The notes below the pieces were generated by a model that did not search any database, was not told where the DNA came from, and was given only the letters and a program-made list of their open reading frames with translations. The position numbers and the translations under genes are program-made. Source: JBBSNV01 sp964458605 (GTDB taxonomy: Bacteria > Pseudomonadota > Alphaproteobacteria > Reyranellales > JAQSWP01). Taken from it: a stretch of DNA of 64,000 bases. Shown here in pieces: positions 1 to 9,018 of this stretch (within the stretch, counting starts at the first letter, position 1; each line of letters opens with the position of its first letter). The stretch is from contig CAYWLS010000022.1 in the NCBI GenBank assembly GCA_964458605.1, forward strand, positions 9,035 through 73,034. Direction: 5' to 3'.

Positions 1-2197
1 CGCCCTCGATCTGGGCCGCCGTGACGCCCAGCAGCGAAGCCTTGTCGCGGTCGATCTCGAGCAGCGCCTGCGGCGTGGCGATCTGCAGGTCGCTGGTCAC
101 GTCGGTGAAGCCCGGCAGGCCGCGCAGCTTGTCCTCCAGCACCTTGGCCCAGCGATAGAGCTCGGTGAGATCGGAGCCCTGCACCGTGTACTGGTAGAGG
201 CTCTTGGTCAGCCGCCCGCCCAGGCGGATGCTGGTGACCGGTTGCAGGAAGGTGTTGATGCCGGGAATCGCCGCCAGCTTCGGCCGCAGCTGCGCGATCA
301 CCTGCTCGACGCCCAGCGTGCGTTCCTCGCGCGGCTTCAGTCGCATGAAGACGCGGCCGGAATTGCCGGTCTGGCCGGGTCCGGTGCCGGTGAAGGCGCT
401 GACCATCTCGATGTTCGGGTCTTCCTCCAGCACCTTCATCACGGCCTTCTGGTGCGCCACCATGGCGTCGAAGGAGATGTCCTGGCTGGCTTCGGTGATG
501 CCGAACAGCAGGCCGGTATCCTCCGTCGGCAGGAAGCCCTTGGGCACGCGGCCGAGCAGGAACACCGCCAGCGCCAAGGTGGCGAAGGTCAGCACCAGCA
601 TGATGCGATGATGGCGCAGCGCGCCATCGAGGACGCGGCGATAGCCGGCCAGCAGGCCGTCGAACATGCCTTCGGCCAGGCGATAGAGCAGGCCGTGCTT
701 GACCGCCTTGCCGGCGTCGTGGGCGCGCAGCAGGCGGCTGGCCATCATCGGCGTCAGGGTCAGCGACAGCGCGCCGGAGACCAGGATCGCCATGCTGATG
801 GTGACGGCGAATTCGTAGAACAGCCTGCCGACCACGCCTTGCATGAACAGGACGGGAATGAACACCGCCACCAGCGAGATGGTCATCGACAGCACGGTGA
901 AGCCGATCTCGCGCGAGCCGTCGGTGGCGGCGCGCATCGGCGATTTGCCCATCTCGATGTGGCGGTAGATGTTCTCCAGCACGACAATGGCGTCGTCGAC
1001 CACGAATCCGACCGCCAGGGTCAGCGCCAGCAGCGAGATGTTGTCGATGCTGAAATCCATGAAATACATGGCGGCGAAAGTGCCGATGATCGACAGCGGC
1101 AGCACGACGCTGGGAATGGCGGTGGCCGTCAGGTTGCGCAGGAACACGAAGATCACCATCACCACCAGCGCCATGGTCAGCAGCAGGGTGAATTGCACGT
1201 CGTGCACCGAGGCGCGGATCGACACCGAGCGGTCGTTGACGATGTCGAGCGAGACGGACGCCGGCAGCTGCGCCTGCAGGGTCGGCAGCAGCGCCATGAT
1301 GCGATCGACCACCTCGATGGTGTTGGAGCCGGGCTGGCGCTGCACGCCCATGGTGACGGCCGGCGTGTTGGCCAGCCAGGCGGCGGACTTGTTGTCCTGC
1401 ACGCTGTCGGTGACGGTGCCGATATCGTCGAGACGGATCGGCCGGCCGTCGCGGGTGGCGACGATCAGTTTGCGGTAGGCCGCCGCATCCTGCAGCTGCC
1501 CCGTGGTGCGCAGGGTGATGGTCTGGTTGGGGCCGGAGATCGAGCCGGTCGGCTGGTTGGAGTTGGCGCGGTCGACCGCCGAGGCCACTTCGTCGATGCC
1601 GATGTTGCGGCTGGCCATGGCCTGCGGATCGAGCTGCACGCGCACGGCGTATTTTTGGGAGCCGTAGATGTTGACCTGCGCCACGCCGTTCAGGGTCGAC
1701 AGGCGGGGCGAGATCACGGTCTCGGCGTATTCGTTGATCAGCGACAGCGGCAGGTTGGGCGAGCTCAGCGCCATGAACAGGATCGGCGCCTCGGCCGGAT
1801 TGACCTTCTGGAAAGTCGGCGGCGCGGTCATGTCGCGCGGCAGCAGGCGTTGTGCGGCGGAGATCGCCGACTGGACGTCCTGCGCGGCGGCGTCGATGTT
1901 GCGCTCCAGGGTGAACTGCAGGGTGATCGAGGTCGCGCCCAGCGTGCTGTTGGAGGTGATGGAATCGATGCCGGCGATGGTCGAGAACTGCTTCTCCAGC
2001 GGCGTCGCCACCGAAGCCGCCATGGTCTGCGGGCTGGCGCCGTCGAGGCTGGCGCGCACGACGATGGTGGGGAAGTCCATGCGCGGCAGGGCATTGACCG
2101 GCAGGGCGTTGTAGCCGACCAGGCCGACCACCAGCAGCGACAGGGTCAACAGGACGGTGGAGACCGGCCGGTTGATGCAGATTTGGGGAAGGTTCAT
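1..2197 (-). CDS. RND multidrug efflux permease (AcrB/MexF type), N-terminal 732 residues; C-terminus beyond the left edge
   Basis: Inner-membrane proton/drug antiporter subunit of a tripartite RND pump. It starts with an ATG at 2197 (MNLPQICINRPVSTVLL), the classic RND N-terminus: a short amphipathic segment followed by TM1. A long periplasmic loop follows, then a TM block holding the paired Asp of the proton relay (GFVVDDAIVV, D401-D402), and the second periplasmic loop begins before the edge. Family members are about 1,030 residues, so roughly 300 residues are missing only because the window ends. The start overlaps the last 4 bases of the adaptor gene, so the two are translationally coupled. 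The family is certain; the substrate range cannot be read from sequence. Confidence 0.95.
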   Translation of the reverse strand, partial: MNLPQICINRPVSTVLLTLSLLVVGLVGYNALPVNALPRMDFPTIVVRASLDGASPQTMAASVATPLEKQFSTIAGIDSITSNSTLGATSITLQFTLERNIDAAAQDVQSAISAAQRLLPRDMTAPPTFQKVNPAEAPILFMALSSPNLPLSLINEYAETVISPRLSTLNGVAQVNIYGSQKYAVRVQLDPQAMASRNIGIDEVASAVDRANSNQPTGSISGPNQTITLRTTGQLQDAAAYRKLIVATRDGRPIRLDDIGTVTDSVQDNKSAAWLANTPAVTMGVQRQPGSNTIEVVDRIMALLPTLQAQLPASVSLDIVNDRSVSIRASVHDVQFTLLLTMALVVMVIFVFLRNLTATAIPSVVLPLSIIGTFAAMYFMDFSIDNISLLALTLAVGFVVDDAIVVLENIYRHIEMGKSPMRAATDGSREIGFTVLSMTISLVAVFIPVLFMQGVVGRLFYEFAVTISMAILVSGALSLTLTPMMASRLLRAHDAGKAVKHGLLYRLAEGMFDGLLAGYRRVLDGALRHHRIMLVLTFATLALAVFLLGRVPKGFLPTEDTGLLFGITEASQDISFDAMVAHQKAVMKVLEEDPNIEMVSAFTGTGPGQTGNSGRVFMRLKPREERTLGVEQVIAQLRPKLAAIPGINTFLQPVTSIRLGGRLTKSLYQYTVQGSDLTELYRWAKVLEDKLRGLPGFTDVTSDLQIATPQALLEIDRDKASLLGVTAAQIEG

Positions 2198-3351
2198 GAC
2201 TTGTTGTCGGCCGGCGCGGTCTTGATGGTGACCCGCGCGTTGGGCGCCAGGCGCAGCTGCCCGTCGGTCACCACCAGTTCGTCGGCATTGACGCCTTCGA
2301 GGATTACCGTGTCGCTGCCCATCGCCGGACCGGGCTTGACGTTGCGCAACTCGGCGGTCTTGTCGGGACGGATGACGTAGACATAGGGGCCGTTCTGGCC
2401 GCTCTGGATCGCCGCGCTCGGCACGGTGACGGCATTGTCGAGCTGCGATACCCGCAAGGTCACCTGCACGAACTGGCCCGGCCACAGGAAGTCGCGGTCG
2501 TTGGCGAAAGTGGCCTTGAGCTGGATGGTGCCGGTGGTGGTGTCGATGTTGTTGTCGATGAAGGTCAGGGTGCCGGTTTCGGGATGCTGGACGCCGCGGT
2601 CGTCGGTCACGGTCACCGCCAGGGGCGATTTGTACTGCCGGGCGCGGATCTGCGGCAATTCGCGCTCGGGCACGGCGAAGGCCACGTAGATCGGTCGCAA
2701 CTGGTTGATCGTCACCAGCGGCGTGGTGTCGTTGGCCTTGATGTTGTTGCCCTCGGTGACCTTCATGTCGCCGGTGCGGCCGGTCAGCGGCGCGGTGATG
2801 TCGCTGTAGGAAAGCTGCACTTTGGCGACATCGATCGCGGCTTCGTCCGACTTGATGGCGGCCTCCAGGATCTGGACCTGGGTGCGCGCCTGCTCCAGCA
2901 GCTTCTGGCTGGTGACGCCGGTCGATGCGGTGGTCTGGTTGCGCTTGAACTCGAGCCGGGCGTTCTCGAGCTGCGCCTGGTCGCGCAGCAGATTGGCTTC
3001 GGCCTGCTTGAGCTGGGCTTCGTAGGAGCGCGGGTCGATCGTGAACAGCGGCGCGCCGGCCTTGACGATCTCGCCTTCGTTGAACGACACCTTGGCCAGC
3101 ATGCCGTCGACCCGGGACTTGATCTGGACCGAGGCGATCGGCTGCACCGTACCGATGGTGCGGATCTCGATCGGCACCGATTTCAAGCTTGCCTTGGCCA
3201 CCAGCACCGGAGCCGCAGGCGCCGGCCGCGGCGCGGTGGCCGTTCCCGCCGACGTGGCCTGCTGCGCCGGTTGATTGTGGAAGAACTGCCAATAGACCGC
3301 GCCGCCGATTGCCGCCAGCGCAACCAAACCCAAAAAAGTTCTCGCTTTCAC
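2194..3351 (-). CDS. RND efflux periplasmic adaptor (membrane fusion protein, HlyD/AcrA family)
   Basis: A 385-residue adaptor that joins the RND permease to an outer-membrane channel. The chosen start is GTG at 3351, preceded by a GACGAGG ribosome site, because it begins directly with a basic end and one membrane/signal segment (FLGLVALAAIGGAVYW). The reading frame stays open upstream, but that part lacks adaptor character. After a Pro/Ala-rich linker come the biotinyl-lipoyl half motif (SRVDGMLAKVSFNEGEIV), a coiled-coil hairpin rich in Ala, Gln and Glu, the second lipoyl half with PLTGRTGD, and the beta-barrel domain. It is upstream of the permease in the same operon. No outer-membrane factor gene is visible in the window. 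Confidence 0.95.
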   Translation of the reverse strand: MKARTFLGLVALAAIGGAVYWQFFHNQPAQQATSAGTATAPRPAPAAPVLVAKASLKSVPIEIRTIGTVQPIASVQIKSRVDGMLAKVSFNEGEIVKAGAPLFTIDPRSYEAQLKQAEANLLRDQAQLENARLEFKRNQTTASTGVTSQKLLEQARTQVQILEAAIKSDEAAIDVAKVQLSYSDITAPLTGRTGDMKVTEGNNIKANDTTPLVTINQLRPIYVAFAVPERELPQIRARQYKSPLAVTVTDDRGVQHPETGTLTFIDNNIDTTTGTIQLKATFANDRDFLWPGQFVQVTLRVSQLDNAVTVPSAAIQSGQNGPYVYVIRPDKTAELRNVKPGPAMGSDTVILEGVNADELVVTDGQLRLAPNARVTIKTAPADNKS

Positions 3352-3464
3352 CCGTGCCTCGTCCCCGCCCCAGGGGGAAATCGGCTGGCAGACCAGACCT
3401 CTGCCAGCCTCACTATACGATGGTAGGACCTTGCCGGAGCCCTGCGGGGTGGTCAAGAAACGGC

Positions 3465-4145
3465 TTAGATGCCGAGCGCGCTGCGCAGCCAGGCCCAGGC
3501 TTGGCCGGCCAGGCCGGCCAGATAGCTGCCGGCCGCCGCCAGGGTGGCGATCCAGGCGAGGGCAATGGCGGTGCCCACCAGCCCCGCAATGACAACGCGG
3601 CCGTCGCGCTCGGATATGCCCAGCGAGAGCAACAGGATTCCCCAGGCCGGCAGCAGGTTTCCAGCCGGGATCGGCAGCGCGAGGATCAGCGCCAGCAAGG
3701 CGACCAGAGCCGCCCATGCGCGTTCCGCCTGAGGCGCGGTCATCGGCGCCAGGCGCGGACGCAGATGCCGTTCGAGGCGGATTACCGGCGGCCGCACCTT
3801 GGTCCAGAGCCGTCTCAGGCGGGCCCGCGATACGCCCCAGCGGGCGATGCGCCCGGGCAACCACGGTTCGTCCCGGCCAAGGGCCAACTGGCCGGCCAGG
3901 ATCAGGATGGGCAGGCCGGTGAGGGTCGACATGTAGGGGATGCCGGGCATGGGCAGGCAGTTGGGCAGGACGAGCACCGTCATCGCCAGGCCGAAGGCGC
4001 GCTCGTGAAGATTGTCGAGCAGTTCGCCCAAGGTGAGCTGGCCTTCCGCCGGGGCCAGCAGGCGGTCGATGATGTCGCTGGTGCGTGGCGGAACGGCGCA
4101 GGCGGATTCTTCGCCCTGCTCGTTGCGATCGTCGTCTTCGCTCAT
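3465..4145 (-). CDS. ExoD-family polysaccharide-synthesis membrane protein
   Basis: Polytopic inner-membrane protein of the ExoD family (named for a Sinorhizobium exopolysaccharide and alkali-tolerance gene). The N-terminal half carries the family pattern LTLGELLDNLHERAFGLAM, followed by LPNCLPMPGIPYMSTLTG, a conserved membrane re-entry region. Two or three further helices lie near the C-terminus (LVALLALILALPIP and the following Gly/Ala-rich segments). I chose the ATG at 4145, which gives a charged cytoplasmic N-terminus (MSEDDDRNEQ). An in-frame ATG at 4196 with GGGGCGG upstream is possible and would add 17 residues. It lies 113 bases upstream of the efflux adaptor on the same strand. The biochemical role of ExoD is not established. 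Confidence 0.85.
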   Translation of the reverse strand: MSEDDDRNEQGEESACAVPPRTSDIIDRLLAPAEGQLTLGELLDNLHERAFGLAMTVLVLPNCLPMPGIPYMSTLTGLPILILAGQLALGRDEPWLPGRIARWGVSRARLRRLWTKVRPPVIRLERHLRPRLAPMTAPQAERAWAALVALLALILALPIPAGNLLPAWGILLLSLGISERDGRVVIAGLVGTAIALAWIATLAAAGSYLAGLAGQAWAWLRSALGI

Positions 4146-4317
4146 GGCCGATCGCGCTCGTGCTGCCCCGGAAAAGATCGAACGCCAGCAAAGCATTGCG
4201 CCGCCCCACCGGCAAGCGAAACGGCTTCAATGGACGCTTCCCAGCCCGCCGCAGCGTGATCTAAGCTCGCCGCCTCATCGACATTGTCACGCCTGATGCA
4301 GCGAGAAGGAAAACGCC

Positions 4318-5301
4318 ATGAAAGCCATGATGTGCACCGAGTTCGGCCCGCCCGAGAGCCTGAAGATGATGCAGGTCGCCTCGCCGCCGGTCGGCAAGGG
4401 CCAGGTGCGGGTGGCGATCCATGCCAGCGGCGTCAATTTTCCCGATACCCTGATCATCCAGGGCAAGTACCAGTTCAAGCCGGCCATGCCTTTCGCGCCG
4501 GGCCACGAAGTGGCGGGCGACATCGCCGAGGTCGGCGAGGGCGTGAGCGGCTTCAAGGTGGGCGATCGCGTGATTGCGATGACCGGCCATGGCGGTTACG
4601 CCGACGAGGTGGTGGTCGACCAGAACAGCCTGCTGAAGATGCCCGACAACATGTCCTACGTGGACGGCGCGGCGTTCACGATGACCTACGGCACTTCCTA
4701 CTATGCGCTCAAGCAGCGCGGCCATCTGAAGCCGGGCGAGATCCTGCTGGTGCTGGGCGCGTCGGGCGGCGTCGGGTTGACCGCGGTGGAGCTGGGCAAG
4801 CTGATGGGCGCGCGCGTGATTGCCGCCGCCGGCAGCGACGAGAAGCTGGAGATCACGAAGAAATACGGCGCCACCGACACGATCAACTACAGCAGGGACA
4901 AGATCCGCGACCGCATGAAGGAGCTCACCGACGGCAAGGGCGCCGACGTGATCTACGACGCGGTGGGCGGCGACGCTTTCGACGAGGCGATTCGTTCCAT
5001 CGCCTGGTACGGCCGGCTGCTGGTGATCGGCTTCGCCTCCGGTCGCATCCCGTCGTTGCCGGCCAACCTGGCGCTGCTCAAGAGCTGCGATGTGGTCGGC
5101 GTGTTCTACGGCGCCTGGCGGGCGCGCGATCCGCAGGGCTCGCGCCAGAACTTCAAGGAACTGCTCGACTGGTACGCCGCCGGCAAGCTCAAGCCGCACG
5201 TGTCCATGACCTTCCCGCTGGAGAAGGCGCCCGACGCCATGAACGCTTTGCTGGGCCGCAAAGCGACCGGCAAGATCATCCTGCTGTCGGGCAGAAGCTG
5301 A
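4318..5301 (+). CDS. NADPH:quinone oxidoreductase family protein (zinc-free MDR)
   Basis: A 327-residue medium-chain reductase of the quinone oxidoreductase (QOR) branch, reducing quinones or enoyl compounds with NADPH. The GroES-like N-terminal half has the HASGVNFPDTLIIQG motif typical of QOR. The Rossmann half has the nucleotide loop LGASGGVGLTAVELGKL, and the catalytic zinc ligands of alcohol dehydrogenases are absent. The ATG at 4318 follows GAGAAGGAAA. The gene runs 8 bases ahead of a short-chain dehydrogenase and then a DUF2817 gene, so the three are probably one transcript. The full family length argues against truncation. Substrate is unknown; close relatives are often annotated only by class. 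Confidence 0.9.
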   Translation: MKAMMCTEFGPPESLKMMQVASPPVGKGQVRVAIHASGVNFPDTLIIQGKYQFKPAMPFAPGHEVAGDIAEVGEGVSGFKVGDRVIAMTGHGGYADEVVVDQNSLLKMPDNMSYVDGAAFTMTYGTSYYALKQRGHLKPGEILLVLGASGGVGLTAVELGKLMGARVIAAAGSDEKLEITKKYGATDTINYSRDKIRDRMKELTDGKGADVIYDAVGGDAFDEAIRSIAWYGRLLVIGFASGRIPSLPANLALLKSCDVVGVFYGAWRARDPQGSRQNFKELLDWYAAGKLKPHVSMTFPLEKAPDAMNALLGRKATGKIILLSGRS

Positions 5302-5309
5302 GTCTGGCC

Positions 5310-6062
5310 ATGGAGTTGGTCGGCAAGATTGCGATCGTCACCGGGGCGGCGTCGGGGATCGGCGCCGCCAGCGCCGCGTTGTTCACCAATCGCGGCGCCA
5401 AGGTGGTGGCGGTCGATCGCCCCGGCACCGGCTTGTCCGAGCAGCACGGCAACAACCTCGACATCTCGGCGCTGTCGAAGGACATCACCGACGAGGATGC
5501 GCCCGAGGCGATCCTGGAGCACACCCTGGATCGCTTCGGCGCGGTCGACATCCTGTTCAACAATGCCGGCGTCTCCGGCCGCGAACTGGCCGAGAACCTG
5601 AGCGACGCCGAATGGGATCGCGTGTTCGGCGTCAATGTGCGGGCGATGTTCCGGCTGTGCCGGGCCGCCATCCCCGTGCTGCGCGAACGGGCGGCGCAGA
5701 CCGGACGGGCCCGCATCATCAACACCGCTTCGGTGATGGCCTTCGATACCGATATCGGCCTGGCGGCCTATGCCGCTTCGAAGCATGCCGTGGCGGGATT
5801 GACCAAGACCCTGGCGCTGGAACTGGGCAAGTACGGCATTACCGCCAATTACATCATGCCGGGGGCGGTCTATACCGGCATGACCAAGGCCAGTTTCGAT
5901 CGCGACGACATTCGCAAGGTCTGGGAGAAGAAGGCGGCCTTGCGCCGGCTGGGCGAGCCGGGCGACATTGCCCGGGCCGCGCTGCTGCTGGCCAGCGACG
6001 AGGCCGATTTCATTACCGGACATGGCTTGGTGGCGGATGGCGGCTTGACCTTGCGCACGTGA
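5310..6062 (+). CDS. short-chain dehydrogenase/reductase (SDR) family oxidoreductase
   Basis: A 250-residue classical SDR, NAD(P)-dependent. Visible motifs are the cofactor loop TGAASGIG near residue 12, an NNAG motif (FNNAGVSG), the catalytic Ser in NTASVMAF, the YAASK catalytic Tyr/Lys pair, and the C-terminal GHGLVADGG seen in FabG-like enzymes. The Asp after strand 2 (VAVDRPG) suggests a preference for NAD over NADP. ATG 5310 lies 8 bases after the quinone oxidoreductase stop. A DUF2817 gene follows 17 bases downstream, so the three form a likely operon. The substrate cannot be inferred. Confidence 0.92.
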   Translation: MELVGKIAIVTGAASGIGAASAALFTNRGAKVVAVDRPGTGLSEQHGNNLDISALSKDITDEDAPEAILEHTLDRFGAVDILFNNAGVSGRELAENLSDAEWDRVFGVNVRAMFRLCRAAIPVLRERAAQTGRARIINTASVMAFDTDIGLAAYAASKHAVAGLTKTLALELGKYGITANYIMPGAVYTGMTKASFDRDDIRKVWEKKAALRRLGEPGDIARAALLLASDEADFITGHGLVADGGLTLRT

Positions 6063-6079
6063 GCCGATCGCGAGGACCG

Positions 6080-7165
6080 ATGGCCCAGACCTATCCCAGC
6101 TTTTCCACGACCTATGCCGAGGCGCGCGAGAAATTCCTCGCCGCCGTGCAACGCGCCGGCGCCAAGGCCGACAGCATCGTCAATCCCAACAAGGGGCCGG
6201 CTGGCGAGACTTTGGCCACCGACGCGGCATGGTTCGGCGATCCAGTCGCACCCAAGGCGGTGGTGGCGATTTCCGGCACCCATGGCGCGGAAGGCTTCTG
6301 CGGCTCGGGTTTCCAGGTCGACTGGATCGGCCGCGGTCTGGCCGACAAGCTGCCGCGCGATACCGGCGTGCTGATGGTCCACGCCATCAATCCCTATGGT
6401 TTCTCCTGGCTGCGCCGCGTCACCGAGGAGAATGTCGATCTCAATCGCAACTTCGTCGACCATGCCAAGCCCTATCCGGAGAATCCGGGCTACGTCGAAC
6501 TGGCCGATTGGGTGGTGCCCAGGTCGCTCGACGAGGCGACATTGGCCGAGGCCGAGCGTCATCTGCAGGACTATCGCCGTCGCAACGGCGACATCGCGTT
6601 CTATCGCGCGGTCTCAGGGGGGCAGTACAGCCATGCCAAAGGACTGTTCTATGGCGGCAACGGCCCGACCTGGTCCAACCGGACCACGCATGCGCTGATC
6701 GACCGTTACCTCAAGCGGCGAAAAGCGGTGGCGGCAATCGACTTCCATACCGGGCTTGGCCCGTTCGGCTATGGCGAGCTGATCGCGCATTACGATCCCG
6801 GTACGCCCGGCGCGCGGCGCACGCGCGGCTGGTATGGCCAGTCGCTGACCGAGACCAAGCGCGGCACCTCCAGTTCCCAGGCGCGCGACGGGCTGGGGCA
6901 CTATGGCTACAACCGTGCGCTGCCCGGCGTCGACGTCACCATGGTGACTCTCGAGTTCGGAACCTATCCGCGCGAGCAGGGTCATCGGGTGCTGCGCGCC
7001 GATCATTGGCTGCACAGCTATGGCGACCCGATCGGCGCCGAGGCCAGGCCGATCAAGCAGGCGTTGAAGGACCATTTCTACCCGGACCACGACGACTGGA
7101 AGGAAATGATCCTGTTCCGCGGTCACCAGGTTGTGCGCCAGGCGCTCGAAGGCTTGGCCCGCTAG
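6080..7165 (+). CDS. DUF2817 (M14-like metallocarboxypeptidase fold) protein
   Basis: A 361-residue protein of the DUF2817 family, which is related to zinc carboxypeptidases of the succinylglutamate desuccinylase/AspA type. The expected zinc-site pieces are present: SGTHGAEGFCGSG (His and Glu ligands), an asparagine-rich ENVDLNRNF loop corresponding to the M14 substrate-binding NRNF, and AAIDFHTGLGPFGYGE with the third ligand His. It starts at ATG 6080 after GAGGACCG. Its stop codon shares the palindrome CTAG (7162-7165) with the stop of the convergent DUF1499 gene. It is likely cytoplasmic, since no signal peptide is visible. The natural substrate is unknown. Confidence 0.88.
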   Translation: MAQTYPSFSTTYAEAREKFLAAVQRAGAKADSIVNPNKGPAGETLATDAAWFGDPVAPKAVVAISGTHGAEGFCGSGFQVDWIGRGLADKLPRDTGVLMVHAINPYGFSWLRRVTEENVDLNRNFVDHAKPYPENPGYVELADWVVPRSLDEATLAEAERHLQDYRRRNGDIAFYRAVSGGQYSHAKGLFYGGNGPTWSNRTTHALIDRYLKRRKAVAAIDFHTGLGPFGYGELIAHYDPGTPGARRTRGWYGQSLTETKRGTSSSQARDGLGHYGYNRALPGVDVTMVTLEFGTYPREQGHRVLRADHWLHSYGDPIGAEARPIKQALKDHFYPDHDDWKEMILFRGHQVVRQALEGLAR

Positions 7166-7554
7166 ATCTCGCCGGGTGCGCCCAGCGCCGCCAGCCACGC
7201 ATCGATGCGACGCCGGTTGACGCCGAAGTCGCGGCGGCCGTATTTGGCGCGGCTGTAGACGATCAGCGTCGACCGGCCGTTGCCCAGCGCCAGGAAGCGC
7301 GCCGATATGCGATCGGGAAAGCGGAACACGCGCGAGCGCTGCACCAGTTCGATGTCGCGGCCGCCGGCTCTGACGTCCGCCAGGGTGACGCGAGGCTGGC
7401 CAAGCGCATGGCGGCGGAAATCGGCGGCGAGCTTCTCGACCGGTCGGTCGAAGACGGGCGCTACAAGATGCGGCGGGTCGGCCGTCATGCCCGCGGGCGC
7501 GACCAGATACTGGTTCGGCGTGCGCCGCAGCCGCAGCCGGGAAAAATCCATCAT
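7162..7554 (-). CDS. DUF1499 family protein
   Basis: A 130-residue protein matching the DUF1499 pattern: an N-terminal RTPNQYLVAP stretch, then a compact alpha/beta domain with RSRVFRFPDRISARFLALG and a C-terminal RRDFGVNRRRIDAWL. The function of the family is not established. The start is the first of two adjacent ATGs, at 7554, overlapping the stop of the upstream GtrA gene by 4 bases (ATGA), so it is the last gene of a five-gene minus-strand operon. Its stop overlaps the stop of the convergent DUF2817 gene. No signal peptide is visible. Confidence 0.85.
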   Translation of the reverse strand: MMDFSRLRLRRTPNQYLVAPAGMTADPPHLVAPVFDRPVEKLAADFRRHALGQPRVTLADVRAGGRDIELVQRSRVFRFPDRISARFLALGNGRSTLIVYSRAKYGRRDFGVNRRRIDAWLAALGAPGEI

Positions 7555-8015
7555 CGTAAACCGCCTTCCTGGGTGGGATCGGCCGGTGCGGCACGAAACA
7601 CCAGCAGCTTGGCGGCCGGGAAGTTGAAGCACAAGCCCGCCAGCGAACCCAGCGCCACGCCGATCACCGGCCAGGCGCGGGCCAGCGGCCAGAGCTGCAG
7701 CGCCGCGACGTAGACGCCGTAGTTGATCAGCGCGCCGCCGACGCTGACCATCACGAAGCTGGCCCATTGCCGCGCCGGCGGGTGGCGGGCGGCCTGGGTG
7801 AAGGTGAAGACGCGGTTCAGCCACCAGGTGGCGCTGGCGGCGGCCAGGAACGAAACCACGCGCGCCGAGTAGGGGTCGAGCCCGGCGCCACGGGTCAGCG
7901 CCATCAGCACGCCCGAATCGACCAGGAAGCCGATGCCGCCGACAATGGCGAAGCGCAGCAATTCGCTGCGCCCCACCGTCTTCCGCCACAGCGTGCCGAC
8001 CGCGGCGCCCACCAT
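7551..8015 (-). CDS. GtrA family membrane protein
   Basis: A 154-residue protein with four predicted membrane helices, carrying the GtrA hallmarks LLRFAIVGGIGFLVDSGVL and SATWWLNRVFTF. GtrA-family proteins are thought to help flip polyprenyl-phosphate-linked sugars across the inner membrane, typically beside a GT2 enzyme. That is the arrangement here: the GT2 gene ends 3 bases upstream, while the DUF1499 gene downstream overlaps by 4 bases. It therefore probably works with the neighbouring glycosyltransferase in envelope glycosylation. The start ATG at 8015 is preceded by the GT2 coding end, so translation is likely coupled. Confidence 0.9.
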   Translation of the reverse strand: MVGAAVGTLWRKTVGRSELLRFAIVGGIGFLVDSGVLMALTRGAGLDPYSARVVSFLAAASATWWLNRVFTFTQAARHPPARQWASFVMVSVGGALINYGVYVAALQLWPLARAWPVIGVALGSLAGLCFNFPAAKLLVFRAAPADPTQEGGLR

Positions 8016-8018
8016 GGT

Positions 8019-8951
8019 TCAGCCGCCAGGTGGCGCGTAGCGCAGATAGGCAAGGCGCTTCTGCTCGCGCCGTCCCTGCGACACCGTATCGAGGATCAGA
8101 CCGCATGCCACGCTGAGGAACGCCAGCAGCATCAGGCTGGCGGACAGCACGGCGGTCGGCAGGCGCGGCACCAGGCCGGTCTCCAGGAAGGTGACGACCA
8201 CCGGCACCGCCAGCCAGATCGACAGGATGGCGAACATCGCCGCCAGGATGGTGAAGAAGGCAAACGGCCGCTCGTCGCGGAACAGGTTCACCAAGGTGCG
8301 CAGGATGTGCACGCCGTCGCGCCAGGTGTTGAGCTTGCTGACCGATCCTTCGGGCCGCGCGCCGTAGGGCGTCGGCATCTCCGCCACCGGGATGTTGAGC
8401 GACAGGGTATGCACCGTGAGTTCGGCCTCGATGTCGAAGCCCTGCGACAGGGCGGGGAAGGTCTTGACGAAACGGCGGGAGAACACGCGATAGCCCGACA
8501 GCATGTCCTTGATGCGGTTGCCGAACAGGAAGCCGACGAACCAGGTCAGCAGGAAATTGCCGGCGCGGTGGCCGCGGCGGTAGGCGGCCTGCTCCTGCTC
8601 GACCCGGGCGCCCACCACCATGTCGAGATTCTCCGACACCAGCCGGTCGACCAGCGCGCGGGCGCTCAGCGGGTCGTAGGTATTGTCGCCGTCGGCCATC
8701 ACGTAGATGTCGGCATCGATGTCGGCGAACATGCGGCAGACCACGAAGCCCTTGCCCTTGAGGGGTTCGCTGCGCACCACCGCCCCGGCCCGGGCGGCGA
8801 CCTCGCGCGTGCGGTCGGTCGAGGCGTTGTCGTAGACGTAGATGGCGGCTTCCGGCAGCGCCTCGCGGAAGCGTCGCACGCAATCGCCGATCGCGGCCTC
8901 CTCGTTGTAGCAGGGAAACATCACGGCAATGCGCGGGGTAGACGAGGTCAT
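8019..8951 (-). CDS. family 2 glycosyltransferase, polyprenyl-phosphate sugar transferase type, membrane-anchored
   Basis: A 310-residue GT-A fold enzyme resembling dolichol/undecaprenyl-phosphate mannosyl- or glucosyltransferases. Motifs are the N-terminal nucleotide-binding strand MFPCYNEEAAIGDCV, then DNASTDRT, and the metal-binding DxD within MADGDNTYDP (D87 and D89). Two C-terminal hydrophobic segments would anchor it in the inner membrane. ATG 8951 was chosen over an ATG at 8996 because AGGAGCG sits just upstream and the product then begins at the usual family position. It is followed directly by GtrA, and upstream lie two polytopic membrane paralogs. Donor and acceptor are not determined. 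Confidence 0.92.
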   Translation of the reverse strand: MTSSTPRIAVMFPCYNEEAAIGDCVRRFREALPEAAIYVYDNASTDRTREVAARAGAVVRSEPLKGKGFVVCRMFADIDADIYVMADGDNTYDPLSARALVDRLVSENLDMVVGARVEQEQAAYRRGHRAGNFLLTWFVGFLFGNRIKDMLSGYRVFSRRFVKTFPALSQGFDIEAELTVHTLSLNIPVAEMPTPYGARPEGSVSKLNTWRDGVHILRTLVNLFRDERPFAFFTILAAMFAILSIWLAVPVVVTFLETGLVPRLPTAVLSASLMLLAFLSVACGLILDTVSQGRREQKRLAYLRYAPPGG

Positions 8952-9018
8952 GGCGCTCCTGGTCGGACACGAAACGGTGCTTTGGAACAATGCCATTGTC
9001 GAGCCGCGGCGAACAGCG

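Noticed and set aside
242..2380. A long plus-strand open frame (about 710 codons)
   Set aside because: It is antisense to the RND permease and adaptor genes; the translation is His/Gln/Arg-rich with no domain, as is common for the opposite strand of GC-rich genes.
2194..4230. A single 678-residue protein joining the adaptor with upstream sequence
   Set aside because: The upstream part is in a different frame from the real ExoD-like gene and lacks adaptor features; a GTG with a ribosome site at 3351 explains the adaptor.
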